A stretch of 64,000 nucleotides of DNA from Macrocystis pyrifera (taxonomy: Eukaryota; Sar; Phaeophyceae; Laminariales; Laminariaceae). Within the stretch, counting starts at the first letter, position 1, and every line of letters begins with the position of its first letter. Location: the NCBI GenBank assembly GCA_031763025.1, contig JASSKH010000010.1, forward strand, positions 434,001-498,000. Direction: 5' to 3'. The notes beneath the pieces were generated by a model. That model worked only from the letters and a program-made list of their open reading frames with translations. It ran no database searches and was not told the DNA's origin. This document shows, in pieces, positions 22,291 through 33,838 of this stretch. Position numbers and translations under genes: made by a program.

Positions 22291-22545
22291 TACAGTAGCT
22301 CAGATACAAGTGGTACCGTTGTATAGCCCAGCTTCAAGAGACATAGATATGATGATGATGACCGACACTCGCGCTGGGTTGAAAACGTAAATGTACTGCA
22401 ATGATCCGCGCCTGTCGAGCGGCGGCGTCATCGTCCACATCCATCGCCTGGATTGTGGGAGCCACAGGTTACCCGTCGCTGTCGGTATCGTTCGCGGTCG
22501 TGGTGCCGCAAGAGCTGCTGCCCCCGACAGTTGTGATGCTCTGGG

Positions 22546-22665
22546 GAGGGGGGGGGGGGGGGGGGGGTACTCATTGTCATGCATGGCCGTAGTCGTATGG
22601 TAGGGAGGCATGTACCGATATCATGCATGGCCGTAGTCGTATGATGTTCTATTAATAGGGGGGGG
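22546..22665 (-). repeat. Poly-C-tailed repeat C, minus-strand fragments
   Basis: A G-run (poly-C on the minus strand) is followed by CATGCATGGCCGTAGTCGTATG. That piece recurs about 50 bp further on, followed by TCTATTAATAG and another G-run. These are two 3'-end fragments of repeat C in opposite orientation. Confidence 0.6.
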
Positions 22666-22836
22666 GGGCTCTTGTTGGTATGAAAGGTCAATCAAAAAGT
22701 GTCCCCTGTTCCCCTCTCACAGATGAATCTCGAACAGAATCAGAGTGATGCCGAACAGAACCGTGAAAATAAAAAGGAACTTCCGGTCCCCATTCGTGCC
22801 CAGAACACACCTCAAAAATGCTAGGTTCGATGTCTA

Positions 22837-22941
22837 TTACGGGAGGCCATAATAAATAGGACCAAACGTTGTTGGTAAAAATAGGTAAATATATAGGTTT
22901 TTGTGTGTACCGTAGGTCCTATTTACTATGGTGCCCCGCAA
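22837..22941. mobile_element. 105-bp MITE, copy 3
   Basis: The left end is TTACGGGAGGCCATAATAAA and the right end (rc) TTGCGGGGCACCATAGTAAA, flanked by TA on both sides (22835-22836, 22942-22943). It shares the central TAGGTAAATATATAGG with copy 1, in the same orientation. Confidence 0.85.
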
Positions 22942-23195
22942 TAAGAGCTATCCCATACCAGCACCTTGTAGCTCTTACAGGCCACCCGCGGGGAACTATG
23001 TGTAGAAGAGCAATCATACCTCCCATATAGCTCACCCCCGGCAAACATGCGTGGAAGAGCTGTCAAATAGTAGCTCACCCCCGGCGAACATGTGATAGCT
23101 CATGCAGCTCTTACATATAGCTCACCTTCGGGAAATGTGTGCAGAAGAGCTAAAAATAGCTCTCCTATAGCTCACCCGCGGTGCGCATGAATAGA
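22942..23195. repeat. TAGCTCACCCCCGGCAAACATG minisatellite
   Basis: Four to five copies of a 45-60-bp unit combine TAGCTCACCC-CGG, a CATG motif and AGAAGAGCT. A single related copy lies at 21683-21730. No coding frame spans it. Confidence 0.7.
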
Positions 23196-23998
23196 TAGAC
23201 GTCATTCACTCTATCCCGATTTTATTAGATCAGAGCTCATGGGTGAGTTGATCTGTCCATCGTGTGAAACATACGTACGTACGACGTGGTCTGGTTTTTT
23301 TTTTTCGTTCCAATGTCTCAATACTACACCAGGAACCCCAGCCCGTGTATATATTAGCCCTACTTCTCCCGCCTCTCCCCCCTTTCTCAGATGCGGGGTC
23401 ACATAGCGGGTATCCCCCCCCCCCCCCCCGTTCCCCACTACGGTGCATGCCTTTATTGTTATCGCGGGAAGAATTCAGCATTTTCTTTCCCCCGTCGACT
23501 CGCGCCGAATAAGCGCACACAACATACTACTCGTAGGCGCTCTCAGTTATTGAACAAGAAAAAAAAACAGTAGTCCTCCTCGGGGGGACTCTCAATTTCA
23601 CGAGGTTGACAGTAGTAGCGGCGGCTGTGAGGTTTAGACCACCGGGGGCGCCGGATCTACTACGATGTATTACTGTTAATAATATCATACCGGTTAGGTG
23701 TTCCGAAGTTAACATGCCAGGTATTTGGACCACTGTAAAAATATGGCATCCATCCGGGATACGTACCTGGTATTTGATACTCTGGTTGGTATTTCACCTG
23801 GTTCTGTGCGAGATGAGACTACTCCTGTTTTGTTCACACTGTGGACACCCAGCATAGTGCTGCTGTAATACCTGGCCACACTGCAGACGAACCACGATGC
23901 CCGCAATGCACACTGTAACTATTAATAGTAAGATCAGGGTGGGATACAGCGTGTCCCTCTCGTGTTTGCCTAATGAGCAGGTGCTCGTTGTTACTCAC
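23196..23998. other. Spacer without recognised gene
   Basis: It contains a C18 run near 23415 and exact CTATTAATAG at 23919-23928. The strings GCCAGGTATTTGG and ACCTGGTATTTG occur at 23717 and 23766. I see no supported exon. Confidence 0.4.
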
Positions 23999-24338
23999 GT
24001 ATCTTGATTGCTTAGAGAGATAGAACAAGAGCAGCTGAATTTCCTTATAGGGCTCGATGGAAGACTGATGGAAGGCCTCGTCTTTTGCGGGAACCCCTGA
24101 TTTCCCATCTAAGACACGCCTCCCAAGTACAGTACTACCAATACGATCCCAATATCCGTAACAAGGCAATTACCGGGCTTTCTGCATCATTCAAAGAGGT
24201 AACATTACAACAATATGGTAGGGATGTGGTTGTCTTTCTTCCACACGGTAGCGGCAACTCCTGATTTTCTAAAAAATCGGATGAGACTCCTTCATCACTT
24301 GAGGAGCTCTTGAGGTATTTCACAGAAAAACTGGCCAA
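23999..24338 (-). CDS. Probable two-exon gene fragment, unrecognised
   Basis: The upstream part (from ATG at 24338) reads VKYLKSSSSDEGVSSDF, a Ser/acidic stretch. The downstream part (24134 to 23999) follows ATTGGTAG, reads DEAFHQSSIEPYKEIQLLL then FYLSKQSRY, and ends at the strong donor GTGAGT. The two parts are in different frames, so an intron of about 100 nt (for example from CTACC|GTGTGG) or a frameshift lies between them. The plus strand is also open across part of this region, with a peptide EELLRYFTEKLAKKHQDG. The canonical donor makes me prefer the minus strand. Confidence 0.4.
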
Positions 24339-25140
24339 AAAACATCAAGATGGATGATCTAATGTCTTATAGGTATGCAACGAATTTAATATGGTAGAAC
24401 ATTACTGTAATAACGGCATTCCAACGATATTAGATTCGTAGTGTTGTCAGTGCCCTCAAGAAGCCCCATCAGCCAGAAAGATTCTGTCAAAAAGAGGTAC
24501 AGTACCTTTATCGTAGCACGGGCCACCAATGCGAATTATGTACTAGATGCGCACGATTACGGATTACGCATACCAGGTATCATATATGTATTCGTTGTTT
24601 GTTGTTTGTTTCGCGTCCTTCTGCCCGCCCGCCCGACCGACCGACCAGGATGCCGCAGCTCCCAGAGTGGGTCAGGGCCTTCTTAAGGCGAAGATATGTG
24701 CGGAGGTGAGAGGCCTGACGACCTGCTTTTGTTTATTATTGGCACCCAAAGTCATCTATCATCTATCGGTGGTTTGTGAGGTAGAGGGCGCTTAGGGTTT
24801 GATTCCGATGAGCACACGACCAGATCAATCAGCGTTCATTGCGGGAGCAACCGCTGTAGGAGAAGCTAGAGATGAATGTATTCAGTATCCATGCGCCGTA
24901 TGCATCATGACGTCGTTCGTAATAACGTGATCGTGATGCTTGTTTCCCAAAAGCAACGCCAGTTTTTTTGTCGTGACTCAGCATCACTGCTGTTAGTGCT
25001 CTACTTGCTTCTAGCTCAATCAACCCCTGGGAGGATTCACCTTCGTTCAGCAGTCTTCTCGACAAGCCGTGGTCACAGTTAGGTGCCGTTCCTTCACCTC
25101 CCCCTCCCCCCGATATGTAGAACAAATCAATTTATTCGAA
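24339..25140. other. Spacer without recognised gene
   Basis: Mixed sequence with CCGACCGACCGACC near 24637. I see no exon with paired splice sites. Confidence 0.4.
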
Positions 25141-25142
25141 CC

Positions 25143-25374
25143 GAAGCTGTCATCCAGTGCAAGTCCGCCTGGCAGGCGATTCTCAGTAGGATGCATGCAG
25201 CTCACCCTTCATGCGACTCGCCCAACACTACACAGTGCTTCGTGCTTGGTGCAAGCAGTGCCTGCCTGGTCGGTGAAAACCCGACACGCTCCGTCCCGGC
25301 TTTGTAGGGATGCGAGGGTCTATGGTCATACGACCACGGCAATGCATGACATGAATCCCCCCCCCCCCCCCCCC
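25143..25374 (+). repeat. Poly-C-tailed repeat C, copy 3
   Basis: It begins at GAAGCTGTCATCCAGTGC and contains GGATGCATGCAGCTCACCC, GGTGAAAACCCGACACGC and GGGATGCGAGGGTCTATGG. It ends CATGACATGAAT before about 19 C. A T22 run lies just downstream (25450-25472). Confidence 0.8.
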
Positions 25375-25654
25375 TTTGGGTTGGTGTCGGTTGGCAACGA
25401 CACTGTAAAACATGCCGCTCACTACGTGAGCTAGACATCCAGGGTACCGTTTTTTTTTTTTTTTTTTTTTTGGCGGTCGCCCACAGCTGGTCGTCTAGTT
25501 AGATCATTTTTGTGCGAGGTAAAGAACCTTTGCTCTGCACAAGGGAATTGATCGTATCACGTAGTGTTCAAGGTAAGACATCCAAGAGGCAGTTACATAG
25601 TACTCCCATTGCTGTCTCTGGAAGTGGCTACACCGGAAATTAACCTAACTCATT

Positions 25655-25887
25655 GAAGCTGTCATCCATACGGAAGTCCGCCTCACAAGCGGTTCTTAGT
25701 AGGATGCAGCTCACCCTTCATGCGACTCGCCGGACACCTCAAGGCGCTTCGCGCTTGGTGCAAGCAATGTCTGCCTGGTCGGTGAAAACCCGACATGCTC
25801 CGTCCCGGCATTGTAGGGATGCGAGGGTCTATGGTCATACGACTACGGCCATGCATGAGATCGAGTACATCTCTCCTATCGAGTACA

Positions 25888-25915
<28 letters not shown>
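25655..25915 (+). repeat. Poly-C-tailed repeat C, copy 4 (longest)
   Basis: It begins at GAAGCTGTCATCCATACGG and ends ATCGAGTACA followed by 28 C (25888-25915). It is the most complete copy. Its body agrees closely with copy 2 at 17284, so the two are recent relatives. Confidence 0.85.
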
Positions 25916-25920
<5 letters not shown>

Positions 25921-26079
25921 ACACATGCCTTCATTTTTATCGCGCATAATATAGGTTCATTCAGCATTCTCATGGATTTCCCAGCGCTGCTAGTCGATTT
26001 TCATCGATTTTTGCCAACTCGCGCTCTCACGCTCCGGCGACGGAAAAATAGTGCTCAGGAACAACACGGCATTCCTCGG

Positions 26080-28130
26080 GATTCCTCCCGCGGGATATAC
26101 CCCGCAAATTTGCGCGGGATTCGGAATTGTGACGTGGTACCGTGGTAAATGTGAAATTCCGCTCCCGCACAAACGCATCCCGCGCAAATTCTTATATCCC
26201 GTTCCCGAGCCCACGCAAAAGTGTATGTCCCGTCCCCGCACAAACAAGTCCCGCGCGAATGCAAAAAATCCGTTGCCGCACAAACACGCCCCGCACAATT
26301 CAGGATATCCCGAATCCCGTGAACGAAGAAAGGTTAAATCCCGGAGAAACGGAAATGCTAATCCCCACTCCGCAGAAGGAGGCACTATAAAATATGACCA
26401 GAGCACGCACTAGCGTCAGGCATCATGTTCAATGCTCGGGTCAGTCAGTCTTTTTTTCCCTATGTTAGCTATTGTTTTGGAAACAAACAAAAATGTTCGT
26501 ACTGTAAACTTGGTACCGGTATGAAAAAAAACGAGAGAAAATATTGAAATTCCCGGAGACGTGCCCCTCTCAGTAGAACGCCGCGAAAAAAAAGAGGAAA
26601 CATCCCGTCCAGGGGAGTACCGCGGTGGCCGGAACCCGCACAACCAAATTCGTCGAATCCCGTCGTGACTAGATCCCGTACAAAAAGAAACGTTTTATCC
26701 CGTGGTGGCTGAATCCCGCCCCGGGGAGTCCCGCGGTGACCATATCCTATTCAAAATTAATAGTACGGTAGAATCCCGGAGTTCCTGAATCCCGCGGCAT
26801 TTGGTCCCGGAGTCGAACCGGTGTCCCGAGGAATGCCCTTTGATATAAGTGTCTTACGTCATACCGAAAAACCACCAGTCGAGATTCGAAACACAGCGCA
26901 GCCGCCAGCAGAGTGACAACAGTCTGACTACCCGAGGTATCAGTCAATATTACTATTACTTGAGGTACATGCAGTCAATGCATGTATAAATTTATACCCA
27001 GGTACCCTGGTCGGCGATGTAGGACCATTAGGTTGTAATTATCAGGGCTTTCCTCGAGATTTTTCCAGTTGTGAAAGTCCCGCGGGATTCCACGACATAC
27101 GGGATATTCCCGTGATCCCTTGGAATTTTTGGAATCCCGTTCCCGTCCAAACTGATTTCGTGGAAATGTTTGTGATCCCGATCCCGTCCCGTGTTTTTAT
27201 TAAATCCCGATCCCGATGCAAACTAGTCCCGTGAAATTTGGGCAATTCCCGTGAAATCCGTGTCCAGTCCGGTGCAAACCCGTGAAATTTGATATTCTCC
27301 AAATCCCGTGCAAACCAATCCCGTGGTTTCGTGATCCCGCGGGATTTATCCCGTTTTCTCAGAGACAACGGGATTTTCCGGGGATTTTTGGTGTATAGGT
27401 CAGCAGTTAAAAGTGCTCAACTCAAAGGCAGTGAGTCATGCTTCCGAACCTTGCCTGTAACGTTTTTTTTTTTTAAATGTGCTACCTGGTAGATTTTTCC
27501 AGATATTTTCCACACTAATTTCCTATGATTGAAAAAAAATTTTGTTTCACGAATAAAAAAAGAAGTTATTTTTCAATGAAACACAATTCAGTGCGATCAA
27601 AAACGACACGAATGCATCCCCCGGTGCGACACGCCGTCCGTACAATGTGAAGCACGCGCGCCACCATGAACGAATACAGTTCGACAACGCCATGGGATTC
27701 GGTTATGTTCGCGTATGATGGTACAGAAAGTGCAATCGTGTGACATCATACGAATCACTGCTGTGCTTGCTGTGTACCGTACACGTACCGTATTCCTTTC
27801 TACATCCCGTATCGTGGAGTACCGTGCTTTTTTCGTCCCGTACAATCCCGTCACGTAAAATCCCGTGATATCTCAATCCCGTCCCGTGGAGTACCGCGCT
27901 TTTTTCGTCTCGTGAAATCCCGTGCCGTAAAATCCCGTTGTATCTCAATCCCGTTGCGTGCACTCCCGTGAAATTTCAATCCCGTCCAAGTTTTCCCGCC
28001 CAATCCTCTGATGGCTCAATCCCGTCCTGTACCGTCCCGTGCTTTAAATACCCCTCTTATTCCGTCCCGGGGGAATCCCGAGATATCTCGATCACGCGGG
28101 ATCCCGTCCCGAGACGAAAAAGCGGTCCCG
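26080..28130. repeat. ATCCCG-based degenerate minisatellite domain
   Basis: Blocks at about 26080-26340, 26560-26830, 27050-27370 and 27800-28130 consist of ATCCCG, GTCCCG and CCCGTGCAAA words on the plus strand at 8-15-bp spacing. Unique sequence separates the blocks. Weak similarity between word orders suggests local amplification of GGGATTTCACGGG-like palindromes. There is no gene in the domain. Confidence 0.75.
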
Positions 28131-28209
28131 AAGAAAGCCCTGAAAGTTATGAACCCCCAACGATCCTTGCATTTCCTTCGGTACGTACCACACTCGGGAC
28201 AATGGACAC

Positions 28210-28705
28210 AACAAAAGTCTATTGCTTCGACAATAGACGAGGAGGGGAATCTATCGATGTACATTATCTGCGACAATAGATTGTGGAAGGTATCTATCGA
28301 TAGGTATTGTCGGCGACAATGGGCTGGTGATATTGTCGATCGATAGACATTGTCTAACACAATAGATGGTGAACTTCGTCCATCGATGGCCACTGCAGGC
28401 CACAATAGAATGTGCGAGATGTCGATCGATGGCCATTGCCGGCCACGATAGAATGTGCGAGATGTCTATCGATAGCCATCGGTGACCACAATAGATTGTG
28501 CGAGAGGTATATCGATGGCCATTGCGGGCCACAATAGATTGTGCGAGAGGTCTGTCGACGGCCATTATCGACCACAATAGATTGTGCGATATGTCTATCG
28601 ATGGCCGTTGCCGGCCACAATAGATTGTACGAAATGTCTATCGATGGCCATTGCCGGCCATATAGATTGTACAAGCTATCCATCGATAGCCATCTCGAGG
28701 ATATT
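28210..28705. repeat. 43-bp TCTATCGATAG minisatellite, block 1
   Basis: About eleven units repeat at 43-bp spacing (for example CACAATAG at 28401, 28444, 28487). Each unit carries a TATCGATA palindrome and GGCCACAATAGATTGTGCGA. Confidence 0.85.
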
Positions 28706-29295
28706 TTGCACTCATCCCACGATATACGAGGTATGTCATTTTCTGTATGTATGTGGTAATTTGAACCGACGTCATCATGTTGTGGACACCATACGCTCTC
28801 ACACTCATTTGAAGAATACATTAAATACAGATGTCGCCATTAATAGACACTCGCGCACCAAGATATTGGTAACTGTCATCAACTTGTGTGCGCTCTTCGT
28901 TTCGGAAATTGACTCGATTTAATACCCTTGCTTTGTCCTACAAGTCTATTAACTCCACTTTGAATAAAACGTGGATCATTAAACTCAAACCACCTTACGC
29001 TGAAAATTCTGTTATTTCCGTTTCTCATCTCGAGTTTGTTTGTCCCATACTGAAACCAAGTAAGTAAGAGTTATTTTTTCGGATGCTGGTCATCTATAAT
29101 TTAGATTATTTTGTTAGGAAATAAATTCGATTTGTTACCCTTACATTGTCCTCGATTAACTGCACTTTCAAAATAAAAATCTGGATATTGAAAATAAAAC
29201 AACATTGACAAGAAAATTATCAGCTTTCCGTTTCTTAACTCGAGATTTTTGTGTTCGTACTGAAATGAAGTAAGTCAGATTCATATTTTTCGGAG
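28706..29295. other. AT-rich spacer between repeat blocks
   Basis: Two related stretches, each with CTCGAGTTTGT or CTCGAGATTTTTG and GAAACCAAGTAAGT or GAAATGAAGTAAGT words (about 29030-29070 and 29240-29275), suggest an old duplication of about 210 bp. No gene is seen. Confidence 0.45.
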
Positions 29296-29935
29296 CCCGG
29301 CCAACAATCTATTGTGGGTGGCGATGGCTATTGTTGGACACAATCGCGTACCTATTGTTGGCGGCAATAGAAGCTTCGGCGGTCGTCAAGAATGGCCATC
29401 GACATACATCATTCCACGGTATACAATAGGTTTAGGTAATAGTCTATTACGAAAACACGCCCGACAGTCTATTGTGGGTGACGATGGCTATTGATGGATA
29501 CAATTGCGTGTATAGTGTTGGCGGCAATAGCCATCGATAGGCAAACGTTTTGGTCTATTGTTCGAACAATATCTATCACGGTTGCTTCCCCAACATCTAT
29601 TGTTCAGGACAATGGCCATCTATGGACAACCTTGTGACTCCATTGTTAGGGCAAAGGCATATTGTCTCCATTGCCGAAAAAGTATTGTTCCCTGACAATA
29701 TCTATCGATAGACAGCGTTGCCAGTATATTGTCGTTAACAACATCTATCGATAGACAGCGTTGCCAGTCCATTGTGGTTAGCAGTGTCTATCGATAGAGA
29801 GTGTTGCCAGTCCATTGTGGTTCACAATGTCTATCGTTAGCCAGCGTTGCCAGTCTATTGTCGTTAACAATATCCATTGACACACGCTTTTTCGGGGCTA
29901 CTGTAGCGACAATGTTCTATTTCCTTTCTATTGTC
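29296..29935. repeat. 43-bp TCTATCGATAG minisatellite, block 2
   Basis: The same unit family as block 1 appears with a different spacer (CAGCGTTGCCAGT). From 29690 to 29870 the units are regular at 43 bp, with two palindromes each (TCTATCGATAGA and ATTGT..ACAAT). Confidence 0.85.
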
Positions 29936-30265
29936 CAGGGTATATGCACATCTTACCTCATCTATCTTTATCCGTACAGAGTGTAACCGATTTGGAATCA
30001 CTATTAATAACACAGAGTACTAACCACAACAACACAGCCGACAATGCAACACACTTAACCCCCATGATGCCCACTGCCTTGTTGAGACACACAACGTTGC
30101 AGCCCTCCTTCACGCTATGCCATGCACCGACATTGCTGCTCATCACGATACGCCATACACTCATTCCATACTGGTGGTGATCACAAGATGAAAATATGAC
30201 ATTGCTGCGGAACAAAATGTTGCGTTGCTTAGTATATCAGAGTGCATTGTAGGTGTGGAAAGAGG
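29936..30265. other. Spacer between repeat blocks
   Basis: Plain sequence with weak open frames on both strands (29944-30215). No splice support and no recognised gene. Confidence 0.4.
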
Positions 30266-30745
30266 CTGGTGATGGTGTCCATCGATAGACATTGTCCACT
30301 ACAATCGATTCTCAACGGTGTTCATCGATAGCAATTGCCGGCCACAATAGATTAGAAACGCATCTATCGATAGCCATTGCTGGTCACAATACATTCAGAA
30401 ACATATCTATCGATAGCCATTACCGGTCACAATAGATCAAGAAATGCGTATATCGATAGCCATTGCCGGCCACAATAGATCAAGAAATGTGTTCATCGAT
30501 AGCCACTGTGGACCGCAGTAGATTCTGCAAGCTATCCGTCGATAGCCATTGTCGGTGACAATAGCTTCCAACCCAGGTACTTCAGCACACTCCTGCCTGA
30601 ACAATATGTTGGGGACGCAACCTATCGATAGGCATTACCGACGACAATGGATGAGGAACGTTCCAATCGATAGCCTTTGCCGACGACAATAGACCCGTCC
30701 ATTGCACCATGTTCTATTGCTATTGCAGGGGCCATTGTCTATTGT
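30266..30745. repeat. 43-bp TCTATCGATAG minisatellite, block 3
   Basis: Units of the form CTATCGATAGCCATTGCCGG then CCACAATAGAT repeat at 43-58-bp spacing. This third block has the block 1 spacer type. Confidence 0.85.
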
Positions 30746-30924
30746 CCAGGGTGCACGTATAGCGGCGTAGCAGAGTGATATCATTGCATCATTGTATACT
30801 GCCAACCATCAGAGTGAGTGTTTCACGTATGTAGAGCACTGCACACGTATGTGCAGTATATATGCGTATGTGCTCCTCCATGTTGTGAACTGCGGCAGCA
30901 GTATGATATGATATGATATATGGT

Positions 30925-31790
30925 AGCAGTATTAATAGTCGGTCTCTACAGAAGTCCATACTGCCCTGTACCACTGGAGTAGTGGTCAGTCTAATAGTTG
31001 GTCTCTACAGTAGGTCCATACTCCCCTATACTACTGTGGAAATGTATGAGAGCAGTATTTATAGTAGGTCCATACTGCCTTGTACCACTGCTGTAGTAGT
31101 ATATGATAGCAGTATTAATATTGGTAGACGGTCTCTACTGTAGGTCCATACTGCCCTGTACCACTGTGGTAATATATGGTCGAGGTGTTAATAGTCGGTC
31201 TCTACAGTAGGTCCATACTGCCCTGTACCACTGTAGTAGTAATGATAGTAGTATTAATAGTCGGTATCTACGGGGGTCCATAGTTAATAGGACCTATGGT
31301 ATACATAAAAACCTATATATTTACCTATTTTTACTAATAAAATTTGGTCCCATTACCTATGGACCCCCGTAATAGGTCCATACTACTGTAGTAATGTATT
31401 ATAGCAGTATTAATAGTCGGTCTCTACTGTAGGTCCATACTGCCCTATACTGTACTATGGTAGCAGTATATGATGTAGGTCCATACTGCCCTAGTATGTG
31501 GTAATATGTATTAATAGTCGGTCTCTACAGTAGTAGGTCCATACTGCCCTATACCACTGTGGTAATATATGATAGCAGTATTAGTATTAATAGTCGGTCT
31601 ATACTGTAGGTCCATACTGCCCTATACCACTGTGGTAATACATGATAGCAGTGTTAATAGTCGGTCTCTACTGTAGGTCCATACTGCCCTATACTACTGT
31701 AAGTAGTACACATGAAGCAGTATTAATAGCATAGCCGGTCCGTACAGTGTAGTAGGTCTACGCTGCCCTACCAGGTATGGTCTTCAAACT
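30925..31790. repeat. AGTATTAATAGTCGGTCTCTAC minisatellite
   Basis: About eleven copies of a 65-75-bp unit run in tandem: GCAGTATTAATAGTCGGTCT, then CTACAGTAGGTCCATACTGC, then CCTATACCACTGTGGTAATA. MITE copy 4 interrupts one unit at 31267. Confidence 0.85.
31267..31372. mobile_element. 105-bp MITE, copy 4, inside a minisatellite
   Basis: The ends are TCTACGGGGGTCCATAG and (rc) TTACGGGGGTCCATAGG, and TA flanks both sides (31265-31266, 31373-31374). It splits a unit of the surrounding tandem array, so it inserted after at least that unit existed. Confidence 0.8.
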
Positions 31791-31799
31791 GTCACAGAA

Positions 31800-32465
31800 T
31801 CGTGTTATTAATAGTATACAGCAGTAATATGAATATAGACTCTTAAGTATTAGCAGCGCCCTTCATTCGCTTTTTCCTTTCGCGCTCTGACCCCGCCCAG
31901 GCATACTGTGGTACCTACGCTCGTAGTCTCGTAGTACGTACGTAGAGCGACCCAAGAACCATTTTTAATGGGTGGGGGTGCCGTGTGTGCGATGTGTTGT
32001 ATTAGGCGGGTTTTTCTGTGGCGTAAAGTTAGTGTCGCTGAGTCACCCCCCTTTACGATGGTATATAGCCCTTCCTTGGCTCCAACCCGCTTCCATCTTT
32101 CGTTTCTTACTTTTTGTCTTTAAGCGACGACCTTTTGGCTCTTACTCTTGTCCATATCTCGCAATGACTTGGATCCGGGTTCTCGAAGCAGAGGGCTCCT
32201 CTCCCCCCCATCATGCCGCGCTCGATGCTGAAACAGCAAAAAAAACGGGTTGTAATAGATCACGAGTCACGACTGTTTGTGTAACATGAGTGTTATATGG
32301 GCAAACCCCGTATCGAACTCAAAAGTATTGATAGGCTTTCTGAGTACGTCGATCGCCGGCGATTACAACAGCTAGTGCGTACCGATTCCATTCCATTCAC
32401 GACACTATTAATACTACTGGCACTACATTTTCTGTGTATACACCTGGTGCGCACCTATTTAAAGT
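31800..32465. other. Spacer without recognised gene
   Basis: Mixed sequence with a G-rich patch at 31970-31980. No exon with paired splice sites. Confidence 0.4.
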
Positions 32466-32469
32466 ATTC

Positions 32470-32658
32470 TCATGTTTCTGAACGAACGATCGAACGAATC
32501 GACGAACCGACGGACGAACGAACGAACGATCGATCGATCGATCGAACGACGAACGAACGAATTAATTAACGAACGAATGAACGAATGGATGGACGAGCGA
32601 ACGATCGAACGATCGAACGAAAAAAAAAAAACGAACGAACGAACGAACGAAGATCGAA
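32470..32658. repeat. (GAAC/GATC)n microsatellite
   Basis: GAAC and GATC tetranucleotides alternate for about 185 bp, with a short A-run. Frames across it read ERTNERTN-like peptides and are not genes. Confidence 0.9.
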
Positions 32659-32879
32659 TTTGAGTAGCCGCTTCAGAGACGACATGAAAAAAAGAGTGCG
32701 ACGACTCCAGCTTCGGAAAACGAAACTGAGTCTGAGGCGAGTCGACGAGCGATGAAGAAAGTGCTGCCCGCCTGCCCCTGGTGGTGTCGACGGCCAGTCA
32801 GTGTCTCTCGCGGCCTGCTATATATCCTCGCGTGTCGTGCTTCCGTTCTAATATTTGCCCTTCTCCATGTCGTGCCATG

Positions 32880-33110
32880 CCGTCTTCGCGTGATGAACAT
32901 CTACACCTCGGACAAATAGATCATCGATCCCCAGTTCATGATGATCTAGATATTTCAAGACAGATAAATCTATTCCCAACCTTGTACGATCTAGCTCATT
33001 GTGCCGGGTGGGGCCCGCATAATCTGCATGACCTAGCACATGTTTCCTGGGTTGGATCTGTGCTATTTATTTATATGCAGATCCCGCATAACTTCTCACA
33101 GCGGTACGAA
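32880..33110 (+). repeat. Dispersed repeat B, copy 2
   Basis: It reads TCATCGATCCCCAGTTCATG, GATCTAGCTCATTGTGCCGG, GCATGACCTAGCACATGTTTCC and GGATCTGTGCTAT. The frame reads DLAHCAGWGPHNLHDLAHVS, parallel to the peptide of copy 1. Confidence 0.7.
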
Positions 33111-33375
33111 CGGGAACTATTAATAGTGGTAGCAATTCCGGGTGCATCACACCGCGATCGCATACCTCAGCGCGTATCACCGTCGGAGGGGTATGGAAAA
33201 TCGTACTCGACGACGTTCCCACGGGACAACCAACGGTAGCAGAACCCCTAATCGACTAGGCTACAAGTTTGGGGACAATAAGGAATACAAGGCACCCGCA
33301 AAAAGGATACGCATCAAATGAGCGACGACATTGAGATAAGAAAAGAGTCAACAAGTATGGGTGTGATCTCATGCC

Positions 33376-33443
33376 GCAGCAGAAGGAGGCCTCATTGATC
33401 CCAAACTATATACGAATTAACGTACGACGCGATGTTACAACAG
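33376..33443 (+). repeat. 68-bp direct repeat, left copy
   Basis: GGAGGCCTCATTGATCCCAA, then ACTATATACGAATTAACGTA, then CGACGCGATGT is repeated almost perfectly at 33770-33838, about 393 bp downstream. The enclosed segment has no recognised gene. It could be terminal direct repeats of a small element or a local duplication. Confidence 0.75.
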
Positions 33444-33769
33444 TAACCTGGAACAGAAAGAAAAGAGGGGACGCCAGCGGGGTGGATCCCTTTTCGGGAA
33501 AGACCATTGTTGTATGGGGAGACAGTGATTGAGTATCACTCCGTGAGCGATATCGCAGCTCTACAACAGCACGACAAAGTAGAAAGAGGCTAGGGAAAAA
33601 CAGACCATCCCGCCCGCTCATCGTTGGTAGCGAGGTGTACCGTCGACAACGACATCAGTTTGGTTAGTGTTTATTTTACCGGGGTACCTACTCTCTGCGA
33701 CGAGGTGCCGCCTTGATTGCCAGACAACCAACGCGGGAGTAGTAACCCTGGGTGAGAGTCTCCGGCTGG

Positions 33770-33838
33770 TCGCAGCAGGAGGCCTCATTGATCCCAAACT
33801 ATATACGAATTAACGTACGACGCGATGTACAACAGTAT
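33770..33838 (+). repeat. 68-bp direct repeat, right copy
   Basis: This matches 33376-33443 with one base missing (GATGTACAAC against GATGTTACAAC) and one substitution. A GTATTATTAATAG word follows. Confidence 0.75.

Noticed and set aside
26790-26890. Minus-strand tRNA-like B box (GGTTCGACTCC)
   Set aside because: No pairing acceptor stem or proper D-arm could be built around it. It may be part of a short retroposon, but there is no support.
27400-27475. tRNA-like stretch (TAGGTCAGCAGTT..CTTCCGAACC)
   Set aside because: The T-arm does not fit the tRNA consensus and the acceptor ends do not pair.
28210-30745. Possible CRISPR-like array because of regular 43-bp spacing
   Set aside because: The whole unit repeats; there are no unique spacers, no cas genes, and the setting is eukaryotic.
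32472-32663. 63-codon frame of Glu-Arg-Thr-Asn repeats
   Set aside because: It is translation of the GAAC/GATC microsatellite.
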